Origin: an uncultured Clostridia bacterium
Lineage (GTDB): Bacteria > Bacillota > Clostridia > Oscillospirales > Acutalibacteraceae
NCBI GenBank assembly: GCA_937895645.1
Contig: CALBKQ010000071.1
Location: 1-9,052, forward strand
DNA length: 9,052 bases
Direction of reading: 5' to 3'
Shown: piece by piece, positions 4,191 through 9,052 of the stretch
Layout of the letters: each line of letters opens with the position of its first letter
Numbering within the stretch: the stretch's first letter is position 1
The notes under the pieces: model-generated
What the model saw: only the letters and a program-made list of their open reading frames with translations
Database searches by the model: none
Told to the model about the DNA's origin: nothing
Position numbers and translations under genes: made by a program

Positions 4191-5759
4191 TTATGCGTTT
4201 TTAGGCTGAACTTTTGTGCCGTCTTCCATATTAGGGTCAGGGCTCTTGATTACCATTTCGCCCTCAACAAGACCACTTACAATTTCATAACTTGTATCAT
4301 CAAGGGTACCTTTCTCGACTGCACGTTTTGTAGCTGTACCCTCTGCCTCATCAAAAATAAATACAAAGTATTTGCCGTTGTTATAAACGACTGCTTCAAC
4401 AGGCACTTTAAGCACATTCTGGACGGTCTGGAGTTTAATTCTAATATCAACATCAAATCCTATAACAACTTTTTCGTCAGGATTATGGATTTTGATTTTT
4501 ACAAGTGCACCGTTAGCACCACCTGTGCCACCTATAAGTGAACTTGTAATTGAACTGATGTCAAGTGAGCCTGTAGAGTCAACTGCAGTAGCACCTACAT
4601 AGATTACTTCTGCCTCATATTCACTGTCAAGACTTGTAACGATTGCCTCCATACCCACTTTGATTTTAAGAAGGTCAGATTTACCCACATTTACGCTGAC
4701 AATCATATCTTCATAACTTTCAAGAGTAATGCCTGTGCCTGTTGGAACAGTTACAGTATCCCCCATAAGTGAAGTAATAATTTCACTGTCTGCACTATCA
4801 CCTAAAAGTGCTGACAAGTCGATTGACGAACTCTGGTCAGCAACAGGAACAAACTTTTCACCTGCTTTGATATTTACAACAGTTACAATACCATCGTTTT
4901 CAGCATACCAACCATTTTTCATTTCGTCATAAATTCTTTTTACATTTTCATAGGTTGCTTTTTGTGCATCTGATACTGTTTTAAGAGTTTCAAGCATAGA
5001 CTCGTTATCAGTTGAAGATACAACTGCGTTTTCTGCCTGTAACGATGAAATTTCTGAATTAAGTTGCGCAAGTTCAAGGTTTTTCTGCATAAGCAACTCT
5101 TGTTTGCCATTATCAGTTGATGTTGATGGAATCTGTGTATTTTTTGCAGATTCAATAAATGCGTTAATTTCTTCTTCACTTGCACCATTCTGTGCCATCT
5201 GCATTGCTATTGCATCAATTTGTTCTTGAGGAATAGCAACATACTCAGTAGTTGGTTCTGTATTCTGGATTTCGTTTTCAAGGTCTTTTATTTCATTTTC
5301 TTTTGCTTTGATTTTGTTTTGCACATCTGCAATTTCTTTTACTAACTCTGCTTTGCGTTTTGCATTACTGTCAGCAGACTTATTTGCATCGTTATAATCT
5401 TTAAGTGCTTTGTCATAGTCTTTTTTAGCGTCATTTACATATTTTGTAGCACCTGAAACATTGAATGTTGCAAGTAAATCGCCTTTTTTAACACTGTCGC
5501 CAACGCTTACATGCACTTCTTCAACAAATACGCCTTCAATGGCAGTAAACTTTTCAGATACGCCTGACTCAACAGTACCACTTACTTCAAGATAGTCTGT
5601 AATTTCACCGTACGAAACTTTACTCATTTCATAGCCCACAGGTGGCTCCGGTTTGAGTGTTGAATAAAGCACATAAGAAATAAGAGCAATCATAAAAATT
5701 ATGAATGCTATTATTGCAATTTTCACTTTAAGACTTTTTTTCTTGAAATTTTTAAGCAA
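4191..5759 (-). CDS. HlyD/MacA-type adaptor of an ABC efflux system
   Basis: A 522-residue membrane-fusion (periplasmic-adaptor-like) protein, anchored by one helix at about 12-35. The first lipoyl half is near 60-100 (VSVGDSVKKGDLLATF). A long coiled-coil hairpin (about 108-168 and 218-282) is interrupted by a segment of about 50 residues carrying a short helical unit (EQIDAIAMQMAQNGASEEEI). The second lipoyl half follows near 285-305 (ENDGIVTVVNIKAGEKF), then the barrel and membrane-proximal domains to the end. Ser/Asp-rich inserts lie near 308-343 and 393-418. The start is taken as TTG at 5757-5759, with AAAGG about 10 bases upstream. The longer frame reaching TTG at 5813 would begin upstream of the predicted transcription start. 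In YknXYZ/MacAB operons an ATPase gene usually lies with these two; here the permease follows directly. Confidence 0.85.
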   Translation of the reverse strand: MLKNFKKKSLKVKIAIIAFIIFMIALISYVLYSTLKPEPPVGYEMSKVSYGEITDYLEVSGTVESGVSEKFTAIEGVFVEEVHVSVGDSVKKGDLLATFNVSGATKYVNDAKKDYDKALKDYNDANKSADSNAKRKAELVKEIADVQNKIKAKENEIKDLENEIQNTEPTTEYVAIPQEQIDAIAMQMAQNGASEEEINAFIESAKNTQIPSTSTDNGKQELLMQKNLELAQLNSEISSLQAENAVVSSTDNESMLETLKTVSDAQKATYENVKRIYDEMKNGWYAENDGIVTVVNIKAGEKFVPVADQSSSIDLSALLGDSADSEIITSLMGDTVTVPTGTGITLESYEDMIVSVNVGKSDLLKIKVGMEAIVTSLDSEYEAEVIYVGATAVDSTGSLDISSITSSLIGGTGGANGALVKIKIHNPDEKVVIGFDVDIRIKLQTVQNVLKVPVEAVVYNNGKYFVFIFDEAEGTATKRAVEKGTLDDTSYEIVSGLVEGEMVIKSPDPNMEDGTKVQPKNA

Positions 5760-5791
5760 AAGAATCACGCCTTTATAATTTAATGAATAAT

Positions 5792-5820
5792 ATTTTACAC
5801 CTTTTACAAGCAAATTCCAA
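5792..5820 (-). promoter_or_regulatory. Sigma-A-like promoter of the adaptor-permease operon
   Basis: On the minus strand, TTGGAA (5815-5820) and TAAAAT (5792-5797) are 17 bases apart, with predicted start near 5785. This gives a leader of about 25 bases before the TTG start at 5759 and rules out the longer N-terminal reading from 5813. Confidence 0.65.
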
Positions 5821-5838
5821 TATTTGTTTGTAAATAAA

Positions 5839-5879
5839 TTGTAAATTTAACCTTATTTTTTCATATATTTATGTATAAA
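5839..5879 (+). promoter_or_regulatory. Tentative promoter of the lipoprotein gene
   Basis: The gap is very AT-rich. TATAAA (5874-5879) is a possible -10 but leaves a leader of only about 13 bases. TATATT (5864-5869) with TTGTAA (5839-5844) is an alternative with a 19-base spacer. Neither is strong; the gene must have a promoter here because its neighbour is divergent. Confidence 0.25.
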
Positions 5880-5898
5880 TAAGAATTAAGGTGATTAA

Positions 5899-6375
5899 AT
5901 GATTAAAAAAATTACAGCACTTATCTGCGTTTTACTGTGTCTGTGTGGTTGCTCACAAGAAGAGAAATTTGGACTCCAGCAATTTGTTTCACGAATGAAT
6001 GAACAATACAATACTACATATAAAACTGGTGATTTTATGTTGGGAACAGACACTGAAAACAAAAAATATCTTTTTTGTGACAGTAATGATGGTTTGATTT
6101 CTTTATCTCTAGACAATAACAATGACATTATTGGGGTCAGCCTTTTAATCAATGAAAGTATAGACATAAATAAGGGAATAAATACATTTTTGAATATTTG
6201 TTGTATTTTCAAAGGCAATGACCAAGAAAATGAGAAAAAAGTGTTCACTGATTGTAACATTACTGCATACACAATAAAATATGCCGACAGTAATATGGTA
6301 ATTACCGTCGGCAAATATAAATATACGGTTGTTTGTAACGAATATTCTGTTACATTTTTCTGTGACAGAGTTTGA
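5899..6375 (+). CDS. Small secreted lipoprotein of unknown function
   Basis: A 158-residue protein with a clear lipoprotein signal: MIKK, a hydrophobic core, and a lipobox LCGC at residues 15-18, so C18 should be lipidated and the protein anchored outside the membrane. The start is supported by AAGG seven bases before the ATG. The mature part (about 141 residues) is polar, Asn/Asp-rich and predicted mostly beta. It holds six further cysteines (60, 101, 102, 119, 146, 155) that could form disulfides. I recognise no family. It is the only plus-strand gene, divergent from the adaptor-permease operon and convergent with cysS, whose stop lies 12 bases past its own. A link to the transporter is possible from position alone. 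Confidence 0.8.
   Translation: MIKKITALICVLLCLCGCSQEEKFGLQQFVSRMNEQYNTTYKTGDFMLGTDTENKKYLFCDSNDGLISLSLDNNNDIIGVSLLINESIDINKGINTFLNICCIFKGNDQENEKKVFTDCNITAYTIKYADSNMVITVGKYKYTVVCNEYSVTFFCDRV
6271..6312 (-). terminator. Candidate terminator for cysS, inside the opposing lipoprotein gene
   Basis: On the minus strand, GCCGAC pairs with GTCGGC (6307-6312 with 6283-6288) and GTAAT with ATTAC (6301-6305 with 6290-6294). One mismatch separates the two parts, and the hairpin is followed by the T-rich ATATTTTATT. It lies about 75 bases beyond the cysS stop. The plus-strand side has no T run. No better cysS terminator is visible in the 12-base gap. Confidence 0.5.
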
Positions 6376-6387
6376 TTTAATTAAATC

Positions 6388-7788
6388 TTACTCTCTGTGC
6401 CATTTTACACCTTGTGGTGTATCTTCAAGAACAATACCCTGTGCTTTAAGTTCATCACGGATACGGTCTGCTTCTGCCCAGTTTCTGTCTTTACGAGCCT
6501 GAGTACGAGCCTCAATCAGCTTTTCGATTTCATCGTCAAGACTTTCTGTTTTTCTGTTATATACAAGACCTAGTACGCCTGTAAGTTCATCAAAAAGAGT
6601 TGTTGCTGTTTCTACAAGTTCTTTTGATGGTACATCAGTAATAACAGTTGTGTTAATGTCTTTAACAAGTTCAAAAATTGCTGAAATAGCGTCTGCTGTA
6701 TTAAGGTCATCATCCATAGCAGTAATAAACTGTTCTTTACGAGAAAGAAGTTTTGCTTTGATTTCGTCTGCGTTTTCAACAACTACATCTGTTGCATTCT
6801 TCATTGCAAAATCAAGACTTTCACGGCAGTTATAAAGTCTTACAAGAGATGCTTTGCACTGTTCAATAATATCAACACTATAGTTGATTGGGCTTCTGTA
6901 ATGAGAAGAAATAAGGAAATAACGGATTGGCTCATATCCATATTCATTAGCAACATCACGAACTGTAAAGAAGTTGCCTAAAGATTTTGACATTTTAACA
7001 TTGTCAACGCTGATAAATCCATTATGCATCCAGTAATTTGCAAAAGGTGCACCATTGCAGCACTCACTCTGTGCAATTTCGTTTTCGTGGTGTGGGAAAA
7101 TAAGGTCCTGACCACCACAGTGAATATCAATAGTTTCACCAAGGTATCTTCTTACCATTGCTGAACATTCAATATGCCAACCTGGTCTGCCGTGTCCCCA
7201 AGGTGACTCCCAATATGGTTCACCAGGTTTTGCACTTTTCCAAAGAGCAAAGTCCATTGGTTCGTGTTTAACTTCTTCAATATTGATTCGAGCACCTGCT
7301 TCAAGGTCTTCAAGTGGCTGATGTGAAAGTTTTCCGTATTCTTTGAACTGCTTTGGGCTGAAATAAACGTCCCCATTATCTACTGCATAAGCATAACCTT
7401 TTTCAATAAGTGTGCTTACGATATTGATAATTTCATCAATATTTTCTGTCGCTTTTGGATGAACGGTTGCTTCACGCACATTCATACCCTTGGCGTCAAC
7501 CCAGAATTCTTCAATATATTTTTCTGAAACTGTTTTATAGTCTGTGCCCTCTTCATTAGCACGACGGATAATTTTATCATCAATATCAGTAAAGTTCTGA
7601 ACAAAATTTACTTTATAACCACGGTATTCCATATATCTTCTGAAAGTGTCGAAAACGCAAAGAGGACGAGCGTTACCGATATGAATAAAGTTATATACTG
7701 TTGGACCACAAGCGTAAACTTTTAATTCATTTGGAACAAGTGTTTTAAGTTCTTCTTTTTGTCTTGTGAGAGTGTTAAAAATTTTCAT
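6388..7788 (-). CDS. cysS: Cysteinyl-tRNA synthetase
   Basis: A 466-residue class I aminoacyl-tRNA synthetase that attaches cysteine to tRNA-Cys in the cytoplasm. The HIGH motif reads HIGN at residues 36-39 inside CGPTVYNFIHIGNARP, and the KMSKS motif is at 265-269. The zinc ligands expected from the E. coli enzyme are all present (C27, C208, H233, E237). The C-terminal anticodon-binding region ends with DTPQGVKWHRE. Length equals the family norm (about 460-470). The ATG start has AAAGGAG about 10 bases upstream and overlaps the cysE stop by one base (TAATG, 7786-7790), indicating coupled translation. Placing cysE before cysS links cysteine synthesis with its use, a common Firmicute arrangement. 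Confidence 0.98.
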   Translation of the reverse strand: MKIFNTLTRQKEELKTLVPNELKVYACGPTVYNFIHIGNARPLCVFDTFRRYMEYRGYKVNFVQNFTDIDDKIIRRANEEGTDYKTVSEKYIEEFWVDAKGMNVREATVHPKATENIDEIINIVSTLIEKGYAYAVDNGDVYFSPKQFKEYGKLSHQPLEDLEAGARINIEEVKHEPMDFALWKSAKPGEPYWESPWGHGRPGWHIECSAMVRRYLGETIDIHCGGQDLIFPHHENEIAQSECCNGAPFANYWMHNGFISVDNVKMSKSLGNFFTVRDVANEYGYEPIRYFLISSHYRSPINYSVDIIEQCKASLVRLYNCRESLDFAMKNATDVVVENADEIKAKLLSRKEQFITAMDDDLNTADAISAIFELVKDINTTVITDVPSKELVETATTLFDELTGVLGLVYNRKTESLDDEIEKLIEARTQARKDRNWAEADRIRDELKAQGIVLEDTPQGVKWHRE

Positions 7789-9035
7789 TATTTTTCTTCT
7801 CCTTTATATTTTGCAAGTTCTTTTTCAAGTCTTTCAATTTTTGCATTAAGTCTGCAGAATTCTTGTGAAACAGGGTCAGGAATATGCACCTGGTCAAGAT
7901 TGTCAACGCGTTTGCCGTTTCTTTTAATAACTCTTGCAGGCACACCAACTGCGGTTGAATTTTCAGGAATTTCGTCAAGAACTACTGCACCTGACGCGAT
8001 ATTTGAATTATCACCAACCTTGAATGGTCCTAAAATTTTAGCACCCGAGCCAATCATAACACCATTGCCGATTGTTGGGTGACGCTTTCCTGTATCTTTA
8101 CCTGTACCACCAAGTGTTACGCCCTGATAAATTGTAACATCATCACCGATTTCTGCAGTTTCACCGATTACAACGCCTGTTCCGTGGTCAATAAAAAAGC
8201 GTCTTCCAATTTTAGCACCGGGATGTATTTCAATATTAGTTTTTTTTGCAGCGTGTTGTGAGATAGCGCGGGCAAAAAATTTGCAATTATGACGATAAAA
8301 CCAGTTTGCTATTCTATGTGACCTGATTGCTTTAAGTCCGGGATATAAAAGTAAAATTTCAAAAAATCCCGATGCAGCAGGGTCACGTTCTTTGACTGTT
8401 TGTATATCTTCTAATAATCTGTCAACAATAGCAGTAAAGTTTCTCTTTTCTTGTGGAGTATATTCACGAGCATATTGTTCAAAAAAAGATTTATATGTTT
8501 TAGAATTTATATGTACTTCACCATCTGGTGTGACAATGATATTTTTCTTTCTTGGATGCAAGTAATAAGAATCACTATTAGTTATTAATCCTATAAATAA
8601 ATGTACTATAGAACTAGAATCTAATTTGTTATTTGGAAATAAAACTCTATCTCTAAAGTATTCATAAATACAAGATAGATTATGCTCAGTTATCCTTACA
8701 TATCTTTTTATATTTTCACATAAATCATATATTCTTTCTATAACTTGTTTAAAATCAAAGGATTCATCAATCCAAAATATAAATGGATTGATACTTTCAT
8801 CATTAACAATATCTAAGAGCATATCAGGATTAAACTTATATGCTTCACTTGGGGCTATAGACCAATCTATCTCATAAGCTAAGTATTTTAGAAGTTCATT
8901 AGTGTGCATGACAAAACATTCATTTATATCACCTACTAGAACTACTAAAGGGAGTGGATGTCCTGCTCTCTCAAACTTTTTAAGATAATATATAACCTGT
9001 ATAAGTATTTTTGCAATAATGCTTTTTTGCTTCAT
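7788..9035 (-). CDS. cysE: Chimeric serine O-acetyltransferase with a DNA-methyltransferase-like N-terminal region
   Basis: A 415-residue ORF, far longer than normal short-form bacterial CysE (about 220-240). Residues from about 209 to 415 are a good CysE, which makes O-acetylserine from serine and acetyl-CoA for cysteine synthesis. Visible are EDIQTVKERDPAA (209-221), YPGLKAIRSHRIANW (231-245), left-handed hexapeptide repeats (about 265-370), and active-site FIDHG (281-285; D283, H284) and KRHP (317-320; H319). The tail has a short coiled coil. Residues 1-208 instead resemble the N-terminal region of class I N6-adenine methyltransferases of restriction systems (GDINECFV, DWSIAPS, RITEHN, YYLHPRKKN, YTPQEKRNF..DRLLED). 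The catalytic methylase domain is missing. No ATG, GTG or TTG lies near the join to start CysE alone. The ATG at 9033-9035 has GAGG only two bases away, and the frame stays open to the window edge, so the true start may be upstream. Confidence 0.82.
   Translation of the reverse strand: MKQKSIIAKILIQVIYYLKKFERAGHPLPLVVLVGDINECFVMHTNELLKYLAYEIDWSIAPSEAYKFNPDMLLDIVNDESINPFIFWIDESFDFKQVIERIYDLCENIKRYVRITEHNLSCIYEYFRDRVLFPNNKLDSSSIVHLFIGLITNSDSYYLHPRKKNIIVTPDGEVHINSKTYKSFFEQYAREYTPQEKRNFTAIVDRLLEDIQTVKERDPAASGFFEILLLYPGLKAIRSHRIANWFYRHNCKFFARAISQHAAKKTNIEIHPGAKIGRRFFIDHGTGVVIGETAEIGDDVTIYQGVTLGGTGKDTGKRHPTIGNGVMIGSGAKILGPFKVGDNSNIASGAVVLDEIPENSTAVGVPARVIKRNGKRVDNLDQVHIPDPVSQEFCRLNAKIERLEKELAKYKGEEK
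8406..9035 (-). other. Methyltransferase-derived N-terminal segment of the cysE ORF, of different base composition
   Basis: From about 8406 rightwards the frame encodes the foreign-looking N-terminal region. G+C counted over 8581-8820 is about 22% (54 of 240), against about 43% (104 of 240) over 7981-8220 in the CysE part of the same ORF. Arginine codons shift towards AGA and leucine towards TTA/CTA. This suggests DNA of different origin joined to cysE, either in the genome or during assembly. Confidence 0.65.
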
Positions 9036-9052
9036 GTCCTCATCGAACTTAT

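Noticed and set aside
5760..5813. Extended adaptor N-terminus from TTG at 5813
   Set aside because: It has no ribosome binding site and lies upstream of the start point predicted from the TTGGAA-17-TAAAAT promoter.
6371..6400. Inverted repeats GATTTAATTAAATC and CAGAG/CTCTG between the lipoprotein gene and cysS as a bidirectional terminator
   Set aside because: The stem is broken by unpaired bases and neither strand has a T run after it.
7759..8082. Plus-strand 107-residue open frame opposite cysE/cysS
   Set aside because: It is antisense to two well-supported enzymes and has no start signals; a shadow of the minus-strand coding frame.
1..9052. CRISPR array, tRNA/rRNA genes or insertion sequence
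   Set aside because: No regularly spaced repeats, cloverleaf sequences, transposase frames or terminal inverted repeats were found on reading the window.

Overview
The window looks like chromosomal DNA of a spore-forming Clostridia-type Firmicute, probably a gut Oscillospirales/Ruminococcus relative. The signs are low G+C (roughly mid-30s percent by eye), strong Shine-Dalgarno sites, TTG starts, a spo0A gene and a yybP-ykoY manganese riboswitch. Species cannot be fixed from the sequence. Nearly all genes are on the minus strand; one small lipoprotein gene is on the plus strand.

Layout, read leftwards along the minus strand from the right edge. (1) 9052-6388: a serine acetyltransferase (cysE) ORF overlaps cysteinyl-tRNA synthetase (cysS) by one base, giving a cysteine synthesis and charging operon. 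The cysE ORF is abnormal. About 205 N-terminal residues resemble the N-terminal region of class I N6-adenine DNA methyltransferases and are joined in frame to a nearly complete CysE. Base composition drops sharply at the join. (2) 5899-6375, plus strand: an unrecognised lipoprotein, convergent with cysS and divergent from the transporter. (3) 5759-2929: a HlyD/MacA-type adaptor and a MacB/FtsX-type permease, both starting with TTG. No ATPase gene lies with them, and the permease has a strikingly methionine-rich extracytoplasmic domain. A strong terminator follows. (4) 2928-2495: a long AT-rich control region for spo0A holding repeats, an inverted pair of 0A boxes, a sigma-A-like promoter and a palindrome overlapping it. 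(5) 2494-1736: spo0A, with an intact DNA-binding domain but an altered receiver acidic pocket. (6) 1739-245: a promoter whose -35 box contains the spo0A stop codon, then the Mn2+ riboswitch with its terminator, then mntP (Mn2+ exporter) and a YjjG-like HAD phosphatase that overlap by four bases, then a terminator. (7) 209-1: promoter and first 48 codons of a gene leaving the window.

The best-supported working units are the manganese operon (riboswitch, mntP, HAD phosphatase) and the cysE-cysS operon. The points most worth a second look are the methyltransferase-CysE chimera, the degenerate Spo0A receiver with its autoregulatory region, and the ATPase-less transporter pair with a Met-rich external domain. 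No tRNA, rRNA, CRISPR array or intact mobile element was seen.
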